From: Nymphaea colorata | Lineage: Eukaryota; Streptophyta; Magnoliopsida; Nymphaeales; Nymphaeaceae | DNA length: 64,000 nt | Direction: 5' to 3' | Assembly: GCF_008831285.2 (NCBI RefSeq) | Contig: NC_045140.1 | Coordinates: 20,394,370-20,458,369, forward strand | Shown: in pieces, positions 50,349-62,396 of the stretch | How the letters are laid out: each line of letters starts with the position of its first letter | Position numbering within the stretch: the first letter of the stretch is position 1 | The notes under the pieces: generated by a model | Told to the model about the DNA's origin: nothing | Databases searched by the model: none | Seen by the model: only the letters and a program-made list of their open reading frames with translations | Made by a program: the position numbers and the translations under genes

Positions 50349-53300
50349 AACTCAAACCAAGCAAAACACCGAGCTATCCCAATCAAAGAAAAACCAAGAA
50401 CCCAAAGAGACAATCCCAAGAGAAAAAACGAATCCGATCCCGGACCTCCCCACGATGTGAGGAAAGGTTAGGGGGAGGTGGGATCGGACTGGAGATGGTT
50501 TTCACTTCCCTCGCCAACAGTCAGAGGACGGCAGGTGGGGAATGCGCATAAGAAGCATTTTAAGAATTTAATAACAGAAACAGCGCGGCCAAGACCCAGA
50601 CGAATCCGATTGCGACAGAAACCTCCCATTTAATGTCCGCCGTCGGATATCCTGGTGGACGATCGAGATATGGCTTCATTAAAAATAGGTAGGAGAGGCT
50701 TCTATAGTATGGCGTTGCGAGAGATCTGCGCGGAACTAAGTTAAGCGCGGTTTAAGTTTAGGAAGCGCGTTCTTTTAATAACGCTGACGTGTCCGGTCAA
50801 ATTGGAGAGGGTTCACTTAAGATGGAATGGATCCGATACTGGATCCACACTTTTGAGGATTCTGAGATGGTAGTTCTAGTTGTGGATCTTATGCGCGTGA
50901 AAATTTTGTCGAAATTGCTTTCAAAAGCAAAACGGATCGGGTTAGACGCGATCGTGATTTGGATTGGATGTGTCCAACTAAATGAAATCTGACTGGTTTT
51001 CCGCAGAGGAGGTTGCTCCAATGAAAAAAAAGAGCCAAAAATAATAAAAAAAAAAATAAGTCAGTTATAATATGAACCCGAGGTCTTCCTATTTTTGCAC
51101 GAAGCCTATTTTTGTGAGGTTAGTTCGCCAGATTCTTCGAAAGTTGTTCCTTTAAAAATATGTCAGTTACCATAAAGAAGGTGGCAGTAAGAATGTGACG
51201 GTGCTCAATTTACATTCAACCTCTACCTCTATCTCTTCTTAGCTTCATTCATTTAATAGAAGTAACGACCATTTATATACCCACTCAATATATATATTAT
51301 CCTACACGGATGAGTAACAATCTCAATCTTTGATTAGTAAGAAACACACGACGAAACATGTTTCTTTAGTTCACAATTTTTTGTTAACCACTGACTTGAA
51401 TAAAATCAAAGGCTGATATGGTTCTTCATCCATTTAAATACAAATATTCAGTATCTACTAGTTTTCAAGGGCAAAGGCAAGTGTGGGCAATTGACCACAC
51501 CGACCCCAAATAATTTTTATTTTTATATTAATATTTTTTAGCAAATTTTCTCATTTACGTATTGTTGCTCATTAAAAAATTAAAATTTTATACCTATTGC
51601 ACTTACCTAATTTTTTGGGTATGACATATTTGGTTTCATATTATGTATCGAATCCTAGCTCGAATGTGCGTCAAAATTTGGACGCGTATTTTGTCTTGTT
51701 AGGCAAATGGATTCCACGCTTTGTTAGTGGAGAACGTCGGCTTGGGACATTTCACCTTGTTATTGGAGTAGGTGGTTCTACATAACAATATCAAAGATTT
51801 GCAAACAAGGCGTACATACTTTATTTTCTAGAATATGGATCATGGAACAAGATTCTTAAATGATCAAATTAGATTAAAGGTGCAGATTATTGATGCATAT
51901 GAATCTGACTGTCAATCTGATTTCAAATCCATATAGATATGTGTGGAAAATTTGGAATTGAATCCAAGTTGGAGTCTAATATTTTTAGATTTAGACCCTA
52001 TTGAGATCCTACCCAATTATGCTAGCTGGATCCAAACTCATTTGTTACCATGTTTTAAGTTCTAAACCTGAACATGATTCTGGGTCTGTAGAATTATATG
52101 ATTAAGTCCAATCCGAAAAGGCGGCTGTATCTGACCCCAATTCAAACCATTTACATCCCTAGTGGAAATGGTTTGTGTTTGGACTTCGGGTTCCGTAAGT
52201 TAACCAACTTCTTGTTTATCCCGTCATAAATGATTTATACGCTAGAATAAACTGGAATAGTTGGTAGATATGAATCTGTAGTTGTTAAAATATAAATCTG
52301 TAGTCGTTCATTATCGGACAAAGCACTTCATATATAAAAGTCAAAACCTATCGATTTTTATTAAAAATATTGTTAGACAGCGTCTCAACGTCCATAAAAA
52401 TCAAAATTAACTATTGATGCCCACTATATAGAATTTGAATCCAAATCCAGCACAGCTGATTCTGGTCCAGTCCAACCTAAAATTCGATTTGAGTTGGAAA
52501 AAGAAAAAGAAGATTCAAGTTAGATTTTACATTTGACTAACTTTTCAATTACTAAGACTATGGGCGCCACTAAAAATGACCAGAACTTGGGCTCGGCTCG
52601 GCTCGAGTCACATATTGCTTGGTTCGACTATGAGCTTGGCTCGTTTAACGAGTTTGTGTTACCTGACTCACATATCTATTTAAATAAAAATAAAAACCAC
52701 AAAAAAGAGTGTTAAAATTTGCAAAAATTACCTTGAAAGATTAATGAACAAGGAAAACATTCTGGATACACGGATTTAATGAGACGTCTAGAATGTCACC
52801 AACATCGTTTTAGGGTTTCTATTGGCAACGTTTTTCTCAAGTGTTAGCAAAAATATGTTTTTCAGAAAATCTCTAGAATTCAACAAATTTTTAGAACATA
52901 TAAATAACAAAAAATACGAAACTTTTAGTTTTTTTAACTAATACTTAATAAGAACCTCGATCGATAAGAATTTAAAGTAATTATTAATATTTGAAGGAAC
53001 CTCAAAAATACAATAAAAGACATGATTATTGAATTCGAAAACAGCAACTATAAGCACATTATTATTATTATTATTATTTTAAATCAAGAACATGCAGTTA
53101 TCGGATCATGCATAGTTGACAACACTTATTTAAAAAATGCAAAGTTATTATTATCAAACACTTTCTTACGCATTCATGAAAGTGCTTGCAGACTCTTATA
53201 TGTGGTACAATACAATGGCGGAGATATAGGGGGGCTGACGTGGGCCGTATTAAAAATTTATGTGAGAGAATTTGAAATTACAGCGTGATAAATAATAAAT

Positions 53301-54422
53301 TACATGTTGTGTCCTTGCTAAACCTGAGCTGCTAACTAGAGTGTCCTTCGGTAAAAAAAGCCTAACTCGATGGTAGAATAGTAAATCCAACAAAACAGCC
53401 CATAGTATGAGCTTTGTTCGAACACTTAATTTGTCACAAACAACAAATAAAATAATCCTACTAAGAAACGAATAGCCTTGGGCATATATATGTTTCACCA
53501 TCTAATCTACTTAACACTTTGTAACAATCTCATATTTAAATTTCCAATATTGCAATAATTTTAAGATTATTTTTATCCAGAAAGTTGCTAAAGCCAGTGG
53601 AAAATTATCGCTTACCGTATGACAAATTACGTGAGAAATTAAACTTTGTGTATTCGTTTAGGCCTCCCATTACTAAATTTCTTGCACTAAAAAACAGTAA
53701 TTCAATATTAAAAAAAGCCGAGTAACGTGAATGTAGTTGATCGTGTATGAATATCTTGGATTGGTTAGAGGAAGCTAATTCAAACTAATGAAAATTGAAT
53801 ATATTTTTTGTTAATTAAGGGTATTTAAATCATTTGAGAATTTATCACAGATAAAGTAAGTGATAATAATGTAGGGTTCACTTGTACAGTATTACTTTTG
53901 ATTAACTAAGGACATTAAAAAGTTAGTTCTGTTTTTTTTTTTTTTTTCACCAGCTTTCTTTCTTGTTTTGAAACTATTAGTTTCTTATTGCCGATTCGGT
54001 GAACCAAGCGACTAATTTTATTTTATTTTTGGAATATTTAAAAATAATAATAAGTAAGAAAATTTTAAAGCATAAAAAAAAAAATTAAAACCAACACATG
54101 GCGCTCTTGAACGAGAAGGCAACGGAGGACGACCATCTAAACGCACCAAAGTTCATTAAAGGAGCTTGAGCTTCACATATAGAGAGAGGGAGAGCTTTTC
54201 ATGTATGTCATGTCGAGGTTTGATGCAGAAAGCTTCTCCATCAATTTCTTCTTTCTTAGAAAGGCAGATAATCTTGCAATATTTGTAGAATTCTCATGTT
54301 TAAGGGAAGGTGAATCTGGTCCGAGTTGTGCATATATAATGGGAAGTTAATTCGTGTAAATCACAATAGATGTCCAGCCGGATCGGATCGGCATGCCAAT
54401 TTCCCCGATCACAACGTCGCTC
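50349..54422. other. Intergenic region between divergent genes
   Basis: It contains the 5' leader and promoter of the EDR2-like gene (minus) next to 50349. I see no obvious TATA box for that gene. Short decayed TE-like segments occur near 51470 (GGGCAATTGACCACACCG), 52590 (GGCTCGGCTCGGCTCGAG) and 53215 (GGCGGAGATATAGGGGGGC), and an A/T-rich stretch near 52820-53000. No gene is recognised. An 88-codon frame at 53022-53288 has no similarity known to me. Confidence 0.55.
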
Positions 54423-54429
54423 TATAAAT
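54423..54429 (+). promoter_or_regulatory. TATA box of the TPD1-like gene
   Basis: TATAAAT lies 72 bp before the start codon at 54501, a good distance for a short leader beginning near 54455. Confidence 0.65.
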
Positions 54430-54500
54430 TAAAATGAACCGGTTGGTGAAGGCAGAGATTAATAAGATATCAGATCGCGACTTCAACCAGAAGTAGAACC

Positions 54501-55127
54501 ATGGGCTTCGTCCACATTCTCTTGACGGCTCTTTTCATTGTCTTCATCTCCACTCATGGTCTCACTCTTTCTTTCTTTTTTTTTCCCTCTATTTCTCTCT
54601 CTTTAATCGGCAGGCAGGCATTTTAAATAGGAGTAGATAGTATGATGTTATGGATTCTAAGCATTCTAAATAGTTTAATGAAAAATCATGGTTCTAACCC
54701 GTTGTCCAATTAATGTGAGGCGTCGAGTTCTGATTCACACATTAAATAAACTATATATAATCGCAACTACCAAATTAGGTTGAAATGTGTTCATTGTTTG
54801 GCAGCGCGGGCACAGTGTAGCTCATCGGACATACGGATCACGCAGACGGGGACGGGGCAGGTGATCCAAGGGAAGCCCGAGTGGAAGGTGAGCGTCGAGA
54901 AAGAATGCAGCTGCAACGCGTACGGGCTGAACCTGGTCTGCACTGGGTTCCAGACGGTCGAGCCCATCGATCCCGCACTCTTCCGTGTGAGCCCAAGCAA
55001 CCCCAGCTTCTGCGTCGTCTTCAACGGCTTGCCCCTCCCTCCTTCCCCTGGCGGCGTCACCTTCACCTACGCTTGGGACACGCAATACCACTTCGCCCTC
55101 GCCTCTGTGCTCTTCAAATGCGCCTAG
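54501..55127 (+). CDS. TPD1-like secreted cysteine-rich protein (2 exons)
   Basis: Exons 54501-54558 and 54805-55127 give 126 aa. Exon 1 encodes a hydrophobic signal peptide (MGFVHILLTALFIVFISTH). The mature part begins near ARAQC and has six cysteines (24, 54, 56, 65, 89, 125), enough for three disulphides. The spacing, the SSDIRITQTGTG start and the FTYAWDTQY end fit the family of TAPETUM DETERMINANT 1 homologues. In Arabidopsis, TPD1 is a secreted ligand of the EMS1 receptor kinase in anthers. Most family members have no known role, so only secretion and family membership are claimed. The second exon is strongly GC-rich, with G or C at most third codon positions, in an AT-rich neighbourhood. 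Confidence 0.85.
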
Positions 55128-58100
55128 AAGCGAGATCCATGTATTAATCTGTTTGGTGATTTTGATCTAGTGAATTCCCAAATAATGTATTTTATTTGAA
55201 GCCTCAAACTTATGTTTTTGTGCTTTATATATATATATGTGTGTACATCTACATGCGTCTGTGTGTGTGTGTGTGTTTTGCAAGATGATTTAGTGAAAAT
55301 GAACCTAACTGCAAAATGCGATGCTGCGACATTATGTGCAGAAACTAATTTAAAACTAATGGCTGTATAATATATATATATTATATCGAAGACCCGGCTT
55401 AGGGTTACATGCTATATGTATTATTATTTCTCGGCAAACTTGTAGACAGCAAAATAAAATTGCAACGACTGTATCCCCAAGGTGTAGATGCGTTGCCTTA
55501 ATACGTTCATGCAACAAAACGATGAAACCAGGAAGGTAACCAAGTACGCAGAACGGAACAAATAGAAGAAGAAGAAGGCTTGTCGTGAACTCCAATCAAG
55601 GCATCGTTTCTTTTCTCGTTGGACCTTCCTTACCAACTTCGTTTCTTATGCTACGCAGCAACAGATCTGTGTCTTACTAATCGTTTTTCCATTTTTTGTT
55701 TACTCCCCACTCCACTTGTGCCAATTCGTGGGAAATACAAATGAAGAGGAAATGAACGGTGAAAGGAATGCTGCTAAATGTTTATCGAATCTGCAATAGA
55801 TTTCCATATTCATATTTGAATCCGAATTTTGAATCGAATTTGGTCAATTTTTTGAAATATAAGAATATTGGATATCTTTTATATATATATATATATATAT
55901 GTGTGGGTGTGGGTGTGTGCACGCGCGCACGTATAGGGCACACACATTCCCCTTGGGTGTCTGACTTGCAATGAATCACCTTAGCTGTTAGATCATTTTT
56001 ATATGGAAGACTGAAAGAAAATCAATGAGAAAAAGAACATAAAGATATTTTCATCAACTGTTTCTACTTAATTTTCTCCAAGACTTCCACCTTGAAAAGA
56101 TGAATGATTCTTTATAAGGCATGCACCTAATTAAGATCACAAGGCAAGGTTGGATTGCAAGAAATATATTTTAGTAATCAAATCTTAGCCCAAATGGTTA
56201 CAAAAGGTCCTAACTACCAATAGGCTAGTTTGATATATCTAGAATTATAGAATCAAAATGCATAAATTAGAATCATTAAACAAACATGGCATTTTGTTTT
56301 CGAATTTGAGAAGGAAGTATAATTTGGAAAGCACGCATTTAGTAACGCTGCTTGTTGACACGTACTTAGGTTAATATCTTTGAGACTCTCACATGCAGTG
56401 GGATCGTGAATATAAACTAAGGAAAAAAAGGGAGGAACAGATCACATTTTGGAGCTGAACTAAGGAAAAGGACACAAGATTAATGCTGATATTGTCTCAC
56501 GTGGATCCATAGAAAATGGTAATCAAACGAGTTCTGCTGAGTCGGTTGTGAGCCGATTCGAAATACTTTAAAAGTCATTAAAAAACAATAAAAGCAGTGC
56601 ATTAAAAATAATATAGTAATGAAAACTTTTAAAATATTTGAACAAATAGCTAAAAGTAGATAGAATCAATAAGGTCTTCCGCCCGTCCAATTCGAATGAG
56701 TCGAGTCAAAGTGGAATTGAGCCAACTTTGACTAACTTAGAGTTGAAATCCATGAACCCGATGTGTTATATTTTTATTGATGTATCGATAAAAGATTTAT
56801 GGTAAAATCCATAGGTCATTGAAAATTTTATCATTAAAAATTTTATTAAGCTTTTTTTGCATTGAGAAAAAAGAACCAATTTAAGGTCCCACGAAAAAGG
56901 GTCTGATCATCTTGAACGTACGGTTTTCAAATCGTAAGGATTTTAGATCGGGAACATCAAACACTCATGCTAACTAACTCACCACTGAAAAAGATTTTTT
57001 TGTCATTATTTATTTATTATATATTATTTTATGTGAGAGCTAAATCTATTGGATGATAGGGATGCCTTTAGATTGGTTTGAGTTAAGATTTGTATCTCTT
57101 TGATCAGTATCCATATCCATATCCATTTTTCTGATAAAGCCAACCGTTGAAGGAAATTAATGACACTGAAAGCGATGGAGCCAAACTCTGTACCAAAAGA
57201 CCGTAACTATTAAATTCTTTCCAAAACTGAGAACTTTACAGCATAAGCAAAAAAGCTGTGAAAATATTCATTTAAAAACGACCGAACGAAGTTTTCTTTT
57301 TTCCAGTTGTGGGGCTGCAATTTATCTAACTGGACCAACCAGTATTTATTTGGATGGAGCTGCTTTAAACAGACTTTTTAAAGTTCTAAATATAACATAT
57401 GAAATAAAACATAATGCATAAGCATCCCAAGTGCATGCAGTCGTATGCCAACTATATATATAATACACCTCTTGAATGCATAATGGAAGTATGACATGAG
57501 ACCTGCAATATGTAAGACGCCTGAATGACAAAGTCTCTCAATTCAATTCAGGCGTAATTTTCTCAAAACCCAAATCGAATAAAAAAATAATATAACATAT
57601 GAAATGCATGATCATGGGCCATGGTTAGGAATTTCTCATTCAGAGGGATGAATGATAGTTCCAAAATTTTAAAAGGGGTTGAAATAGATATTTTCAAAAC
57701 TTTTTTATGTATGGAAAGTGAATTTTTTAAAAATTCACATATAAATTTATTTGGTAAACAAATAGCGAATATTCTCTCTCTCTCTTTATATATATATATA
57801 TATATATCAAGTGTCGTTTAACTTATTGTAATGGACTTTTGAGAGAAAAACAAAAAGAAAAAAGTCATCCGACATGATGAATAGAATAGCTCTCATGAGT
57901 GGATTGATAAACTTTGGATAACCGGAGTCACCATTTGCATGTTTATATATATATATATATATTATTGATTGGTGTGACGAAGATTCAGATTTGGGCGTTC
58001 ATTTGAAGATTCAGATGTGGGCGTTCCCTGGAAATCATTTGAAAATTTAAAAAAAGGAAAGGAGACTGAGTGTCGTCCCTCCATTTTGAAAAGGCCATGT

Positions 58101-59849
58101 CCATTGGCCCCACCTGCACTCCAACCCTCACATATCGCTGTTTTTTCTTTTATAAAGTTTTAAATGTATTGTATGTGCTGTCACTCTTTGACTCAGGGGG
58201 GAGTGTGGGCCTCCTTCACCCTCTCTTCAGTCTTCACCCATGCCCAGAAGCAAAGAGGTTCATGGTTCATGCTTTTGCAATCCAGAACATTCAAAAGTTC
58301 AAAAAATGTCTAGCAGTCTGTTCAAAATGCCAAAACTTAATGAATGAATTGGAAATAAATAAAGATTTCCTTTTCAATTGAATGCCGCTGCTTTTCGCGA
58401 GGAAATAAACATGTGACCCGCATTAAAGCCGCTCCCACCAATTATCTTTCAATGAAAGCAGCAGTTTACTTACAGGTCAGTACATGGAAAAGAAATATCA
58501 GAAATTACCTCTCTCTCACTCTTTCTTCTTCTTAAAACTATTTTGTGGGTAATTTGTTTTAAAGGTCAATCTACAGGTCGATAAAAGAGACCTGTATTTC
58601 TCAACTTAATGTTGGATTGAAATGGGCAGTGTGAATTGTGTTAGAAGATGACAATAGCAAGATTTTGTTGCTACAAAACAGTTCATTTCTTTGATTCAGA
58701 TTCGTTTCCATAATAGCATGTACATTTTCTGCAGAGAGAAAAACAGAAGTTGAAGAATATTGTTCGCGTTTCCACTAGAAAATTTTCAAGCGTGGAAAAC
58801 TAAAATTTCGAGGGAACCCTGCACATCTACTTGTCCTTCAACCGATGAGAAATCCAACAGAAAGGGAAATTGTAGAGATTCATCGAAGGGCTATAAGAGG
58901 AAAAACGGATAAACAAAATGGCGTTTCACTTTGTTAGCTGGCAGGCGCTCTCAAAGTCCAAGAGAGCTGCATCATTATTCGTTTGTTCAGACGCAATTTT
59001 CCAATACCAACCCATTCTGGTATCTGCTAACGACAAGATAAGTTACTGTTGGAGTCAAACCAGACCTCAAGCTTTCTGCTATCGAGTTTTGCTCACTTCT
59101 TAGTGTGGAATTTAGCAAACCAATGTTCAATATACGATCTCCATTTTAGATTTTGTCCCCAGGCAATGAAAAGAAGTATGATTTTGGCACTTTGTTCAAT
59201 AGAATAAGCACAGATTCGTGGGGTAGCTTCCATGATTTCAAAACTGCAACTAAACTATCAGTTTGATGATTGACAAAGATCCACACCTTTTCGTGTTTAT
59301 CTCTGGTAATAATGTAGCAGTAAAGATGGCCTTTACTGAAAGGTTGGGGGTATTTGGTCATTTGATCGGGTAGTTTCCACTTCTCCATGAACCTTAGAAA
59401 AAGGTTAGAATAGAAGATAAAAAATCAAAATCAGGCAAATAAAAGCTTGGGAAAAGAAAAAAGAACCGAGTCTGTTCTGCTCTCCCTACATGCTCTCCTC
59501 CCTGTGCTTCTGCTTTTCGCAGGCTTCTTTTGGCAACTACCACATGATTGTGTCTACCCCAAATGATAAAAGCGTTGCCCTCATCAGCCTTCTCTTCTCA
59601 AAACGTCTTCTTCCTTATTTTAGTCTCTCCCTTTCAAAGCTCAACGGTGGTAAAAAGGAGTAGTACACGATTTTGGAGAGGGAAATAAAAAAAAAGGAAG
59701 AGACAGAGAGTCTGAACAGTCTGCATCAAGCCATTTTTCTCCTTTGCATCTCTCTCTGCCACCTAGTTCCCAGAGTCTGTCTAGATTGATTCAATCTTTA
59801 CTCCATGTTTTCGCTAAAGTGAATCTTATTGTCTTTCCCTCCGAAGAAA
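55128..59849. other. Intergenic region
   Basis: AT-rich DNA with TA microsatellites at about 55880-55901, 57786-57808 and 57943-57963, and a GT run near 55257-55276. A near-perfect 26-bp tandem pair (GAAGATTCAGAT.TGGGCGTTC) lies at about 57980-58030. An 80-codon minus-strand frame (59388-59146) and a 61-codon plus-strand frame (58918-59103) show no recognisable domain. From about 59480 the DNA becomes pyrimidine-rich, probably promoter and leader of the kinase gene. Confidence 0.55.
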
Positions 59850-62396
59850 ATGAGGGGTCCCTTCTGCCTCTGGTTCTTCGTCCTCTCCCTCCCTCTTTCG
59901 CTCAGCCATGCTAGACTTTCACCTCTTTCATCACCCATTTCGTCTCCCTCTCTTTCCACCCAGAATCCTCCGGATCCTGTTATTATCCAGCCAGAACTGC
60001 CAACTGTTCTGTCACCCTCAACAATGGCGGCTGTCTCTCCACCAGGTAAACTATGAAAGAGTCCATTCTTTTCATTTTTGACTGTTTTTTTCCCCTTTTC
60101 TGAAGATCGTCTCCTTTCTTTTTGCCGGGGTGGTGATCGATTTTCATACGGTGACAGGCTTCCAGAATGAAGATGGGAGCGGAGAGAAGCACAGATTCAG
60201 CAAAGAATTGGTGGTGGTCATTATAGTCGTTCCTTCTGTCCTTGGTCTTGTTATAATTTTCTCACTCTGTATTTGGATCAGTCGTCATTGTGCCACTCGT
60301 AGATCGGGCTCAAAAAATGATAAAAATTCTGGTAGTCCTCTCTACACTGAAGAAAAGCGGTTCTAACCATGACCAACTTTTTTAAACTTGCTTTCTGGAT
60401 TTTGTGTTTCTTATGCTCTGCTTTTTGCTCTGTTAGTTTTGCTTCTTACCCTCTGGTTTTTTTTGTGCAGATATCTCCAAAGGAGGAACTAGCTTGGTTC
60501 CTATGCTGAGCAAGTTCAACTCCTTGATGATGAACGGCAAGAAAGGATCTGTTTCTGTTATGGAGTATGCTGTCCTCGAATCGGCAACAAACAATTTCAA
60601 TAGCAGTAACATACTTGGGCAAGGAGGATCTGGGTGTGTCTATAAAGCCCGTTTCGATAATAATTTCCTCGCTGCAGTGAAAAGATTAGATAATGCAGGC
60701 CCTGATTGTCAACGCGAATTCGAGGTATTGTCATTGGTTCCAGTTGAAAACGACGTTGTTCTCCAGCTTCAATCAATAAGTCTGAAAATCTGGAGTCATC
60801 CGATCGTTTCCCTGACCATTTTGTTCGGTTACTATTGGCTTTTCAGAACGAGATTGATTTGATGAGCAGAATTAGGCATCCAAATCTTGTTTCTTTATTG
60901 GGATATTGCGTTCATGGAGAAACCAACCTTCTTGTCTACGAATTGATGCAGAATGGGACGTTGGAATCACAATTACATGGTACTTTCATATGTTACTGAA
61001 AAAAAGAAATTTGTTTGGTGTGATTAAAATGAACAGAATGGAAGAAGGAGCTTCTGAGATAATGATTTGATCCTTTTCTACTAGGTCCATCACACGGATC
61101 ATTACTAACTTGGTACATCCGTATGAAGATTGCCCTCGACGCAGCGAGGTCTTTTGCTGTCTTTTGTAATCTTTGGTTTTCATTCGTTGGATTCACCTTC
61201 CTGCTATTGATGAACTTCTGCTGATGAAACAGAGGCCTCGAGTACCTTCATGAACACTGCAATCCTCCTGTAATCCACCGTGATCTGAAGTCTTCTAACA
61301 TTCTTCTGGATTCCAACTTCAACGCCAAGGTCGACTTTAACTTTTCCTTGCCAAGCACTAACTTGTCGAGGTGTTAATTCTTTCCGTCTACCTCCACTTC
61401 CTGGTGTCATCTGAATCTGTCTTTATTGCAGCTTTCGGACTTTGGTCTTGCAGTTACCGTTGGAAGCCATAATAAGGCCAATATCAAGCTTTTGGGAACA
61501 CTGGGGTACCTCGCTCCGGAGTATGTTTTGGATGGTACGACTTTCATTCCCTCAAAACTGATCCACATTGGTCCGCATGCAGGACAGAAAGGATTAAGTT
61601 TTGACCGTTCAATCTCAATCTATTTTGCCAAAATTTTGGAGATGGAATCAGAACTTCCGTCTTTGAGTTTTGTTATCCAATGCTCAAGCCCCCACTTTAA
61701 CAGTTCTGTATAACAAAGGAAACAAACAAAATTTTGTTTGCAAATTGCATTGAAAACACGATCTGTTTGAAATTTCTCAATCTGTAATTCTGCTTACGAA
61801 ATCGGGTTGACTGCCCATAATCTCCAGGCAAATTGACGGAGAAGAGTGACGTCTATGCTTTTGGAGTCGTCTTGTTAGAGCTTCTTCTTGGTAGGAGACC
61901 GGTGGAGAAAATGGCACCCTCCCAGTGCCAATCGATTGTCACATGGGTAAGTTTCGTGTTTATTTATCCGAGTTCTTGCTAGATCACAGTTGATTCTCCA
62001 AATGAAAGTGAATTCCCCGTAGACAAATTAAAGATTATTGCAGTAACACCGTCTGATTCTAATGCAGGCCATGCCTCAGCTCACTGACAGAACGAAGCTT
62101 CCTAATATTATTGATCCCGTCATCAGGAACGCTATGGATCTGAAACACTTGTACCAGGTGCAGTGATCTACCAAAGCATTTTCTTGCTTCCACTAATTAC
62201 CATAATCCCGTTCATCCTCATTAAAGTGGTTGTGCAGGTCGCTGCCGTGGCTGTCCTCTGCGTGCAACCCGAGCCCAGTTATCGCCCCCTGATTACCGAT
62301 GTCTTGCACTCCTTGATTCCCCTTGTTCCAGTTGAGCTAGGAGGAACACTCAGAGTTTCAGAGCCGGCAATTCGCAATTTAAATGCAAAGCCTTGA
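59850..62396 (+). CDS. Receptor-like protein kinase with short ectodomain (10 exons)
   Basis: Exons are 59850-60045, 60158-60331, 60471-60724, 60847-60979, 61085-61148, 61233-61329, 61432-61534, 61828-61946, 62068-62157 and 62238-62396; 462 aa. A signal peptide covers residues 1-21. A Ser/Pro-rich ectodomain of about 60 residues follows, then one membrane segment (83-106). The kinase domain has a Gly-rich loop (GQGGSGCVY, 173-181), Lys194, a helix-C Glu (Glu210), HRDLKSSN (289-296), DFG (309-311) and APE (334-336). All catalytic residues are present, and it is RD type. The architecture and wording resemble the Arabidopsis At1g80640/At5g11020 group. One member of that group, MAZZA, is reported to act with CLAVATA1-family receptors. 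The ligand and substrate here are unknown. The start at 59850 is the first ATG that opens the signal peptide. All junctions are GT-AG and the frame is unbroken. Confidence 0.92.

Noticed and set aside
50105-50419. 104-codon minus-strand frame overlapping exon 1 of the EDR2-like gene
   Set aside because: It is the same exon in another frame; the PH-domain frame is the conserved one and continues through 21 further exons.
54791-55091. Two minus-strand frames of about 90 codons overlapping the TPD1-like gene
   Set aside because: They are antisense shadows caused by the GC-rich codon usage of exon 2. The plus-strand frame has a signal peptide, conserved cysteines and splice sites.
59146-59388. 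80-codon minus-strand frame starting MEKWKLPDQM
   Set aside because: No domain, neighbour, splice context or codon bias supports it, and it lies in intergenic DNA next to the kinase promoter.
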